Below the pieces are notes generated by a model. It did not search any database, was not told the origin of the DNA, and saw nothing but the letters and a program-made list of their open reading frames with translations. The translations under genes were made by a program, and so were the position numbers. Of a DNA stretch of 52,910 nucleotides, positions 46,198 through 52,910 are shown piece after piece. Positions within the stretch are counted from its first letter, which is position 1. Each line of letters opens with the position of its first letter. The DNA is from Lysobacteraceae bacterium (GTDB taxonomy: Bacteria; Pseudomonadota; Gammaproteobacteria; Xanthomonadales; Rhodanobacteraceae): NCBI GenBank assembly GCA_018969845.1, contig JAGWXP010000002.1:1-52910 (forward strand), in the 5' to 3' direction.

Positions 46198-47934
46198 TTA
46201 GTCCTTGGTCACGCGGTTGATTTCGGCAAGGCTGGTGACGCCATTCTTCGCCTTGAGCAGCGCCGACTGGCGCAGATCGCGGATGCCTGCAGCGCGCGCA
46301 ACCTCGGCGATCTGCAGGGCGTTGCCGCCGGTGAGGATGATTTTCTGGATATCCTCGCTCATCGGCATAACCTGATAGATGCCGGTGCGGCCCTTGTAGC
46401 CTTCGTTGCAGCCGGAGCAGCCGACCGCATCGAACAATTGCAGCTTGGCGTCGATGTCAGCCTGGGAAAAACCTTCGGCAAGCAACGCCGCGGCGGGCAT
46501 TGGCGCCATCGGTTTTTTGCAATCGTGCAGGCGACGCGCCAGGCGCTGGGCGATGACCAGGGTGAGTGAGGAGGTGATGTTGTACGGGGCGATGCCCATG
46601 TTCATGAGGCGCGCAACGGTTTGCGGCGCATCGTTCGTGTGCAGCGTGGACAGCACCATGTGGCCGGTCTGCGCCGCCTTGATCGCGATCTCCGCCGTTT
46701 CCAGGTCGCGGATTTCGCCGACCATGATCACGTCCGGATCCTGGCGCAGGAACGAGCGTAACGCCGCTGCGAAGGTCATGCCGCGCTTGACGTTCTGCTG
46801 TACCTGATTGATGCCGTCGACGCGGATTTCGACCGGATCCTCCACCGTGGAAATGTTGCGGCCTTCGGTGTTGAGGATATTGAGCGCGGTATACAGCGAT
46901 ACCGTCTTGCCGGAACCCGTCGGGCCGGTCACCACGACCATGCCGTAGGGTTTTTCGATGGCGCCGAGGAACAGGTCCCTCTGATCGTCCTCATAGCCGA
47001 GCTTGTCGATGCCGAGCTTGGCGGCCGAGCCGTCGAGAATGCGCAGTACCACCTTTTCGCCGAACAGGGTCGGACAGGTGCTGACACGAAAATCGATGGA
47101 CTTGCTCTTGGACAGGTTGAGTTTGATGCGACCGTCCTGCGGGACGCGGCGCTCGGCGATGTCCAACCCGCTCATCACTTTCAGGCGCGAGGAGATGCGC
47201 GGGGTCAACTTCACCGGCGGCGCGGCCACGCTGCGCAGCATGCCGTCCATGCGCAGACGCACGCGGTACTTGTTCTCGTAGGGCTCGAAATGGATGTCCG
47301 ATGCGCCACGCTTGATCGCGTCGACCAGCACCTTGTTCACGAACTTGACGATCGGCGCGTCGTCGTCGCCGCCGGTGGCATCGACACCGCTGGACGTATC
47401 CTCCAAGTCGCCGGCTTCCAGATCCAGGGTCTCCAGACCTTCGGAATCCTCGCCCAGGTCGGAAATCGTGCTGCCCGATTCGCTCAATGCGCGCTCGATG
47501 ATGCGGCCGAGCTGCTCCTCGCTGACCAGGATCGGTTCCACCGTGTGGTTGGTCTGGAACTTGATCTCGTCCAACGCGTGCAGGTTCGTGGGATCGGTCA
47601 CCCCCACGTACAGGCGATTGCCGCGCTTGAACAGGGGCAGGGCCTTGTGCTGCGTAATCAGCTTTTCGTTGACCAGGCGCACGACGTTCTGGTTGATGTC
47701 CAACGCCTCCACGTCGAACAACGGCACGCCGAATTCCTGCGAGGCGGCCATCGCCACCTGCTGGCCATTGGCCATGGCGTGTTCAATGAGGTAGGTGCCG
47801 AGCGGAATCTTCTGCTTGAGCGAGGCATCGACAGCGCGGCGCGCATCTTCGTCGCCCAAAGTACCCTCGACCACCAGGCGCCGAGCGACGCCGGTCAGCC
47901 CGGCGATCGCGGCAGGATTCATCTGCGTCGCCAT
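46198..47934 (-). CDS. pilB: Type IV pilus extension ATPase PilB
   Basis: The hexameric cytosolic motor powering pilus extension. The 578-residue product has an N-terminal MshEN-type domain (about 1-170) and the secretion ATPase core. The core has Walker A GPTGSGKTVSLYTAL, the Asp and Walker B boxes (STVEDPVEIR, IMVGEIRDLETAEIA) and the His box STLHTNDAPQT. The usual C-terminal zinc tetracysteine seems incomplete: RLHDCKKP carries one Cys where two are usual, followed by CSGC. It heads the operon pilB-pilC-pilD-transferase-coaE. Confidence 0.95.
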   Translation of the reverse strand: MATQMNPAAIAGLTGVARRLVVEGTLGDEDARRAVDASLKQKIPLGTYLIEHAMANGQQVAMAASQEFGVPLFDVEALDINQNVVRLVNEKLITQHKALPLFKRGNRLYVGVTDPTNLHALDEIKFQTNHTVEPILVSEEQLGRIIERALSESGSTISDLGEDSEGLETLDLEAGDLEDTSSGVDATGGDDDAPIVKFVNKVLVDAIKRGASDIHFEPYENKYRVRLRMDGMLRSVAAPPVKLTPRISSRLKVMSGLDIAERRVPQDGRIKLNLSKSKSIDFRVSTCPTLFGEKVVLRILDGSAAKLGIDKLGYEDDQRDLFLGAIEKPYGMVVVTGPTGSGKTVSLYTALNILNTEGRNISTVEDPVEIRVDGINQVQQNVKRGMTFAAALRSFLRQDPDVIMVGEIRDLETAEIAIKAAQTGHMVLSTLHTNDAPQTVARLMNMGIAPYNITSSLTLVIAQRLARRLHDCKKPMAPMPAAALLAEGFSQADIDAKLQLFDAVGCSGCNEGYKGRTGIYQVMPMSEDIQKIILTGGNALQIAEVARAAGIRDLRQSALLKAKNGVTSLAEINRVTKD

Positions 47935-48097
47935 AAGAATCCTTCGTAAATCCTCGAAACTACGGCGGAATGTACCGCAAAAACGGCCCGGAATGAATCC
48001 CCGCCGCGCGCTGGCATCCGGCCGGGCCAGCCGCTACTCTTGGCCCCATCGGCCCGGTCGAGGGGCCAAGTCTACCCCTGAATCCCGGCGCCCGAGC
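47935..48097. other. Divergent promoter region between pilB and glycosyltransferase gene
   Basis: A 163-bp gap between the pilB start and the preferred start of the next gene. I see no clear sigma-70 or sigma-54 promoter or strong dyad in it. An in-frame ATG at 47993 could extend the downstream gene. Confidence 0.4.
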
Positions 48098-48946
48098 GTG
48101 ATCAGCATCGTATTACCGGCAAAAAACGAAGCGGCCGCATTGGAAAACCTGCTGCCGCGCCTGCGCGCGGCCTGGCCCGAAGCGGAAATCCTGATCGTGG
48201 ACGACGGTTCCACCGACACCACCGCGCAGGTTTGCGCTGGCCAGTCCGTGACTGTCCTGCGCCAGCCGTATTCGATGGGCAATGGCGCGGCGATCAAACG
48301 CGGCGCCCGCGCTGCACGGGGCGATATCCTGGTGTTCATGGATGCCGATGGTCAGCACGACCCGGCCGATATCGCACGGCTTGTCGCGAAAATCGACGCC
48401 GGTTTCGACATGGTGGTCGGCGCGCGCGACTGGTCCGGGCAGGCCGGGGTGGGGCGTGGGCTCGCCAATTCGTTCTACAACCGGCTGGCCTCGCGCATGA
48501 CCGGGCACAAGGTGACGGATCTGACTTCCGGCTTCCGGGCCGCGCGGGCGGACAAGTTCCGCGAGTTCCTGCACCTTTTGCCGAACGGATTTTCGTATCC
48601 GACCACCAGCACGATGGCGTTTTTCCGCAGCGCCTACACGGTGGACTACGTGCCGATCAAGGCCTCCGCGCGCGTCGGCAAGAGCCACATCAAGCCCTTG
48701 CGCGACGGTCTGCGCTTCCTGCTCATCATTTTCAAGATCGCCACGCTGTATTCGCCGCTGAAGCTGTTCGTGCCCGCGAGCGCGCTGTTCTTCCTGCTGG
48801 GGCTGGGAAACTATTTGTATACCTTTCTCACTTCGCACCGGCTCACCAACATGAGTGTGCTGCTGTTCTCGGCCTCGGTGATCGTGTTTCTGATCGGGCT
48901 GATTTCCGAGCAGATCACGGCGCTGACGTACCGGCGCGATGGCTGA
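48098..48946 (+). CDS. Family 2 glycosyltransferase with C-terminal membrane helices (dolichol-phosphate-mannose-synthase-like)
   Basis: A 282-residue membrane-linked GT2. The GT-A part has VISIVLPAKNEAAALENLLP, VDDGSTDTT, GNGAAIKRGARAARGDILVF and the metal site DADGQHDP. SGFRAARADKF follows in the acceptor region. Two hydrophobic helices lie at about 225-248 and 258-278. Similar enzymes make polyprenyl-phosphate sugars. The GTG at 48098 marks the conserved start but lacks a clear ribosome site. ATG 47993 would add 35 non-conserved residues. Overlaps the next gene by eight bases. Confidence 0.85.
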   Translation: MISIVLPAKNEAAALENLLPRLRAAWPEAEILIVDDGSTDTTAQVCAGQSVTVLRQPYSMGNGAAIKRGARAARGDILVFMDADGQHDPADIARLVAKIDAGFDMVVGARDWSGQAGVGRGLANSFYNRLASRMTGHKVTDLTSGFRAARADKFREFLHLLPNGFSYPTTSTMAFFRSAYTVDYVPIKASARVGKSHIKPLRDGLRFLLIIFKIATLYSPLKLFVPASALFFLLGLGNYLYTFLTSHRLTNMSVLLFSASVIVFLIGLISEQITALTYRRDG

Positions 48947-50087
48947 ACGAGGCCGGCCGCGCCTACTGATCGTCACTCGCAACCTGCCGCCGATGGTCGG
49001 CGGGATGGAGAGGCTCAATTGGCACATGGCCGAAGAACTGGCCAAGGCGGCCGATGTGCGCATTGTCGGACCGGTGGGCTCCGCTGTGCTGGCACCCGAC
49101 GGCATTGCGGTGCGCGAGGCGCCACTGAAGCCATTGTGGAAGTTTCTGCTTGTCGCCGCCCATCGCGCTCGTCGCGAGGCCATGGAATGGAAGCCTGACA
49201 TCGTACTCGCTGGCAGCGGCCTGACCGCGCCGTTGGTCCTGCGAGCTGCCCGGGCCTGCGGCGCGCGCGCTGCCGTCTATGCGCACGGACTCGATGTCGC
49301 GGTAAAACATCCGGTGTATCGGGCATTATGGCTGCCGGCCATCCGCCGCATGCACCGCGTGATCGCCAACAGCCGCGCCACGGCCAAGCTGTGCCGCGGC
49401 ATCGGTGTCGATGCGGCGCGCGTCGGCATCGTGCATCCGGGCGTCGAGTTGCCGCAAATCCTGTCGGACGCGTCAACGATTGCCCAGTTCCGGACAAGAC
49501 ACGGTCTTGGTGATCGCCGGCTGCTGCTGTCTGTCGGCCGCTTGAGCGCTCGCAAGGGGCTGAGCGAATTCGTCATGCACGCCTTGCCCCGAATTGTTGC
49601 TGCACATCCAGGCATCATGCTGCTGATCGTCGGCGATACACCCAAGCACGCCTTGCACGCGCGGGCGCAATCGCCGGAGAGCATCCGCACGGTGGCGACG
49701 CAGGTTGGCGTTGCGGACAACCTGCGCTTTCTCGGCGAAATCCCCGATCACGAACTCAATTCGGCTTATCGTGCTGCCAGTGTTCATGTGTTCCCGGTTC
49801 GTCCGCTTCCCGGCGATCCTGAAGGGTTCGGCATGGTTGCGGTGGAAGCCGCCGCGCATGGGTTGCCTACCGTTGCCTTCGCCAGCGGCGGCGTGGAGGA
49901 TGCCGTCGCCCAAGGCCAATCCGGCTATCTGGTGCAGCCGGGCGACTACGCGGCTTTCGCGCAACGCGTGATCGAGTTGCTGGAGTCAGAAAACGCAATG
50001 ACGATGGGATCAAATTCACGCACCTTCGCGCAAGCATTCACCTGGGAGCGCTTTGGCAAGGACGTGCTGCGGCTTCTGTTACCGTAA
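48939..50087 (+). CDS. Glycosyltransferase family 4
   Basis: A 382-residue GT-B enzyme. The N-domain begins LLIVTRNLPPMVGGMERLNW, and the PP.xGGxE signature is typical of GT4 mannosyl- and glucosyltransferases. The linker HRVIANSRATAKLCRGIGVD and the C-domain VGRLSARKGLSEFV follow. The E-x7-E site EGFGMVAVE (Glu 295 and 303) lies in PEGFGMVAVEAAAHGLPTVA. It shares eight bases with the upstream GT2 gene, so they probably act in the same polysaccharide pathway. Confidence 0.9.
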   Translation: MAERGRPRLLIVTRNLPPMVGGMERLNWHMAEELAKAADVRIVGPVGSAVLAPDGIAVREAPLKPLWKFLLVAAHRARREAMEWKPDIVLAGSGLTAPLVLRAARACGARAAVYAHGLDVAVKHPVYRALWLPAIRRMHRVIANSRATAKLCRGIGVDAARVGIVHPGVELPQILSDASTIAQFRTRHGLGDRRLLLSVGRLSARKGLSEFVMHALPRIVAAHPGIMLLIVGDTPKHALHARAQSPESIRTVATQVGVADNLRFLGEIPDHELNSAYRAASVHVFPVRPLPGDPEGFGMVAVEAAAHGLPTVAFASGGVEDAVAQGQSGYLVQPGDYAAFAQRVIELLESENAMTMGSNSRTFAQAFTWERFGKDVLRLLLP

Positions 50088-50091
50088 ACGC

Positions 50092-51318
50092 ATGACGACC
50101 GACCGCGCCAAGGCTGATGTGACCAAGCCGCGCTTGCTGGTGCTCACCTCGATGTTTCCGCGTTGGCGGGACGACACCGAACCCGGATTCGTCTTCGAAC
50201 TGTGCCGTCGCCTTGCCGCGCGATTCGATGTGCGTGTGCTTGCGCCGCATGCGCCAGGCGCGGCAATGGACGAGTTGATGGATGGTGTGGAGGTGGTTCG
50301 TTATCGATATGCGCCGCAGCGACTGGAGACATTGGCCTACGGCGGCGGCATCGTGCCGAAACTGCGCAAGCGACCTTTGAAATGGTTGCTGGTGCCGCTG
50401 TTGTTGGTGGCGCAGTATCGCGCGATACGCCGGGAACTGCGGCGCTGGCGGCCCGCCGTGGTGCATGCGCACTGGATCGTTCCGCAAGGGATATTGGCGG
50501 CGTTGTCCATTGGCAGGGGAAAGCGGGCTGCGCTCGCCATCACATCGCACGGCACGGATCTGTTCGCTTTCAATAGCGCACCGATGCGGCGCATCAAGCG
50601 TCGTGTGCTGAACAAGGCCGCCGTCGTCACGGTCGTGAGCGAGGCGCTGCGCGAAGCCGCCGCGGGCCTGGGCGTCGATACTGACAAGATTCATGTCGCG
50701 CCGATGGGCGTGGATTTGCAGTCGCGTTTCACACCCGACCGGCGCATCGAACGCTCGGCGAGCGAACTACTCTTCGTCGGCCGGATCGCACCCTCGAAAG
50801 GGCTGAACGTGCTTCTGGATGCCATGCCCGGCATTCTGGCGTCGCGTCCGGACGTTTCGCTCACCATTGCCGGCTTCGGCCCGGAGGAATCCGCCTTGCG
50901 CGCGCAGGCTACCCGCTTGGGCGTTGCCGAAAAAGTGGCATTCATCGGCGCGATCCAGCAATCCGCATTGCCGGATTTGTACCGCCGCGCGGCGGTATTT
51001 ATCGCCCCCTACGTGCGCACCGCATCCGGTGAGCAGGAGGGCTTCGGCCTGACGATCGTCGAAGCCATCGGCTGCGGTTGTCCCGTTGTCTCGACCGATA
51101 TGCCTGGATTGCGGGATATTTTCGGCGCGCACGCCGGGCACATGGTGGAACCTGGCAGCGCCAACGCGTTGGCCGCAGTTGTCATGCGTTTACTCGACGA
51201 TCCTGTAGTCGCCCGCCAGCGTGCCGAGGAACAACGGCGCCGAATTGTGGCGAAATTCGACTGGATTGTTGTGACAGAACGGTATGCGGACTGGATCGGG
51301 CATGTGATCAGCACATAA
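50092..51318 (+). CDS. Glycosyltransferase family 4
   Basis: A 408-residue GT-B enzyme. It starts (after a short tail) with LLVLTSMFPRWRDDTEPGFV, followed by PAVVHAHWIVPQG, ITSHGTDLF and VTVVSEALREAAAGLG. The donor domain has LLFVGRIAPSKGLNVLLDAM and the E-x7-E site EGFGLTIVE (about residue 316), then CGCPVVSTDMPGLRD. The ATG at 50092 lies four bases after the upstream stop; the track start at 50053 is inside that gene. It ends the plus-strand part of this cluster. Confidence 0.9.
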   Translation: MTTDRAKADVTKPRLLVLTSMFPRWRDDTEPGFVFELCRRLAARFDVRVLAPHAPGAAMDELMDGVEVVRYRYAPQRLETLAYGGGIVPKLRKRPLKWLLVPLLLVAQYRAIRRELRRWRPAVVHAHWIVPQGILAALSIGRGKRAALAITSHGTDLFAFNSAPMRRIKRRVLNKAAVVTVVSEALREAAAGLGVDTDKIHVAPMGVDLQSRFTPDRRIERSASELLFVGRIAPSKGLNVLLDAMPGILASRPDVSLTIAGFGPEESALRAQATRLGVAEKVAFIGAIQQSALPDLYRRAAVFIAPYVRTASGEQEGFGLTIVEAIGCGCPVVSTDMPGLRDIFGAHAGHMVEPGSANALAAVVMRLLDDPVVARQRAEEQRRRIVAKFDWIVVTERYADWIGHVIST

Positions 51319-51350
51319 AACAGGCGTTCTTGCTTTGACCGCCCTGCTGG

Positions 51351-52424
51351 TCATATCGGTTTGTTCAACAGGGATGCCAGTCGCGCGGCGTTTTCTTTCC
51401 AGGACGGAGGCAGGACATATCCCGGATTGCGTATCTGGCAATTGCTCAACATCAGACGTGCATGATCCTCGGCGTCACCAACCCGGGCAAGATATCGTGT
51501 GTCATTGCCTAGCATCCACGTCACAGCGTCGGTTGCGGAGGCCACGACGGGAATTCCACAGGCCATCGCTTCGCATAGTTTTGCCGGATAGCTGAAACGG
51601 CCGAAGGAAGTGTTCGCCAGGACGACGCAACATGCGTCGACCGCGTTCGTCACGCTGGGCATGAGCGCGTCATCCACATATCCCAGACTGATCACGGCCG
51701 GTGAAGATCGCGCATGTGCCGGCGGCTTTCCCGTAAGCACAAGACAAGAATCAGGAAATTGTTGCCGGACCAGGGCGAAGGCTTTCAAAATCAGATCCGA
51801 ACCGCGGCTTTTCGTCCACCCTCCGGAATAACCGAACAGCGGCACGTCAGCCGGCAATCCGAGCCGTCGCCTGCATTCACGCCGATCCATTGGCAGAAAG
51901 TTCGGATCGGCGCACATTGGCACGAGGTGTACATCGGCTCGGTTGCGTCGAGAGTAGGCGAGCTTGCGCGCTAGTTGCGGGCCAGTGGCCGTAACCAGGT
52001 CGGCGGCGCGCAGCGCGCGGCGCCACGCCCAGTGCAGCGGCAGGTTCGCCGGCATATAGGCTTCATAGTTGTCGTATGCGTCGATCGCAAGCTTGCAGCC
52101 GACGCGGCGCGACAAGCGGTGCGCCAACCAACCGGCCCATGAGTCCGAGCAACCGATGATCCAATCCGGCCGAAATTCGCGGACTTCGGACTCGACCGTG
52201 CGCAGCAGGCGCGAAATCCCGAGCTTGAGGAAATCATGACTCGACCAGACGAGCCCATCGCGCTCGAGCACCTGCGAATCCAGTCGACGATAGCTGCACA
52301 ACTGCACGCGCACGTCGTGGCCGAGAGCCGCAAGCTCGGTGGGCAAGTGATAGAAGCGTCCGTAGGGGCGGGCGATCAAGTCACGCTGCTGAGGGTGGCG
52401 TTTGGCTAGAACTGCGATACGCAC
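51351..52424 (-). CDS. Glycosyltransferase family 4-like
   Basis: A 357-residue GT-B enzyme. The N-terminus is MRIAVLAKRHPQQRDLIARP. AADLVTATGPQLARKLAYS separates the two halves. PLFGYSGGWTKSRGSDLILKA marks the donor domain, and SYPAKLCEAMACGIPVVAS stands at the E-x7-E region. Base composition is lower (about 55 % GC on a counted line) than the core genes. It converges on the previous gene across 32 bp and is divergent from the partial GT2 at the window end. Confidence 0.85.
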   Translation of the reverse strand: MRIAVLAKRHPQQRDLIARPYGRFYHLPTELAALGHDVRVQLCSYRRLDSQVLERDGLVWSSHDFLKLGISRLLRTVESEVREFRPDWIIGCSDSWAGWLAHRLSRRVGCKLAIDAYDNYEAYMPANLPLHWAWRRALRAADLVTATGPQLARKLAYSRRNRADVHLVPMCADPNFLPMDRRECRRRLGLPADVPLFGYSGGWTKSRGSDLILKAFALVRQQFPDSCLVLTGKPPAHARSSPAVISLGYVDDALMPSVTNAVDACCVVLANTSFGRFSYPAKLCEAMACGIPVVASATDAVTWMLGNDTRYLARVGDAEDHARLMLSNCQIRNPGYVLPPSWKENAARLASLLNKPI

Positions 52425-52700
52425 GAAACGCTTGTCTCCTTACCCGGAATGCACTAACAGTGCATCTCGTTTGATGATGCCAGAAACCAAAGGGAATGGA
52501 GGAGGGGCACCACGATGCGGCACGGTTGCGGGAAGTCGGTGTAGACCCTTATATTCGCGACGGTGCGCTTTTGGTCATTGACGTGGCCTTTCCGTAGGCT
52601 AATTTGCAGGTAACCGCTGGTGTCGCCCACACATGCGCTCATGCAGTCCGGTTCGACCGATCTCACACGGGATCATCAAAATACTTTTCGGCCCACTGCC
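52425..52700. promoter_or_regulatory. Divergent region with dyad and candidate promoter
   Basis: A 276-bp gap. ATGCACT-AAC-AGTGCAT (52449-52465) is a perfect 7-bp dyad, 25 bases upstream of the minus-strand glycosyltransferase. TTGCGG, an 18-bp spacer and TATATT (52525-52554) fit a plus-strand promoter for the partial GT2 gene. No gene of its own is seen. Confidence 0.45.
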
Positions 52701-52910
52701 TTGACAAAGCTCTCCTTCTGCATAGCCACGCGCAATCGTGCGGATTTCATCGGCGAAACGTTAGCGTCGATCGCTACGCAGTGCGATGGACGTGGCGATG
52801 AAGTAGAAATCATCGTGCTGGATGGCGCATCTACCGACAACACTGCCGAGGTGATCGGCAAACTGCAATCTTCCTTCCCGTTCATTCACTATTTCCGTCA
52901 AGAAAGCAAC
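52701..52910 (+). CDS. Family 2 glycosyltransferase, 3'-truncated by window edge (absent from ORF track)
   Basis: Reading from the TTG at 52701 gives 70 codons without a stop to the window end: TKLSFCIATRNRADFIGETL, then EVEIIVLDGASTDNTAEVIG. This is the N-terminal strand, helix and DGxSTDxT pattern of GT2 enzymes. The ORF track misses it because it has no stop here and starts at TTG. An in-frame ATG at 52641 would add 20 residues; neither has a clear ribosome site. It extends the second glycosyltransferase cluster beyond the window. Confidence 0.85.
   Translation, partial: MTKLSFCIATRNRADFIGETLASIATQCDGRGDEVEIIVLDGASTDNTAEVIGKLQSSFPFIHYFRQESN

Overview
The window is GC-rich bacterial DNA (about 65-68 % by eye in most genes). 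It reads as a chromosomal segment of a Gram-negative gammaproteobacterium, most likely in the Xanthomonadales (Lysobacterales), perhaps near Rhodanobacteraceae. The evidence is LpxC, LpoA, DolP and meso-DAP-type MurE (DNPR motif), the order rsmI-rnpB-mraZ, a dcw cluster with no murD between mraY and ftsW, DciA beside secA, a pilB-pilC-pilD-coaE block and an IPTL-CTERM protein. The genus cannot be named from the sequence alone.

Region 1 (1-12029, mostly +) is the glyA end followed by nrdR-ribD-ribE-ribB(X)-ribH-nusB-thiL-pgpA, a riboflavin/NusB/thiamine/phospholipid operon. It is split between ribB(X) and ribH by about 5.2 kb encoding five glycosyltransferases and an FkbM methyltransferase. 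A 144-bp palindromic repeat separates glyA from nrdR, and ribD carries a 52-bp palindrome inside its reading frame.

Region 2 (12079-17976, -) holds an FAD-linked oxidase, an exported beta-helix protein with an IPTL-type C-terminal sorting tail, and the envelope trio dolP-yraN-lpoA. A second copy of the palindromic repeat lies between lpoA and yraN.

Region 3 (18069-36277, +) starts with rsmI and rnpB, then the division and cell wall cluster mraZ-rsmH-ftsL-ftsI-murE-murF-mraY-ftsW-murG-murC-ddl-ftsQ-ftsA-ftsZ and lpxC. A near-consensus promoter and a three-repeat MraZ box precede mraZ. A 289-bp gap containing five consecutive stem-loops separates ftsA from ftsZ, a rho-independent terminator follows ftsZ, and lpxC has its own upstream signals. 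Most cluster genes overlap by 1-11 bases, so they are probably translationally coupled.

Region 4 (36409-41648) has dciA divergent from an M23 peptidase gene, then secA and a Nudix/thiamine-phosphate-synthase-like fusion. Region 5 (42277-47934, -) is pilB-pilC-pilD, a lower-GC phosphoethanolamine-transferase-like gene, and coaE; no pilin gene is present. Region 6 (48098-52910) is a second surface-polysaccharide cluster of five glycosyltransferase genes, the last running off the window and missing from the ORF track. No tRNA, CRISPR array, transposase or integrase was recognised.
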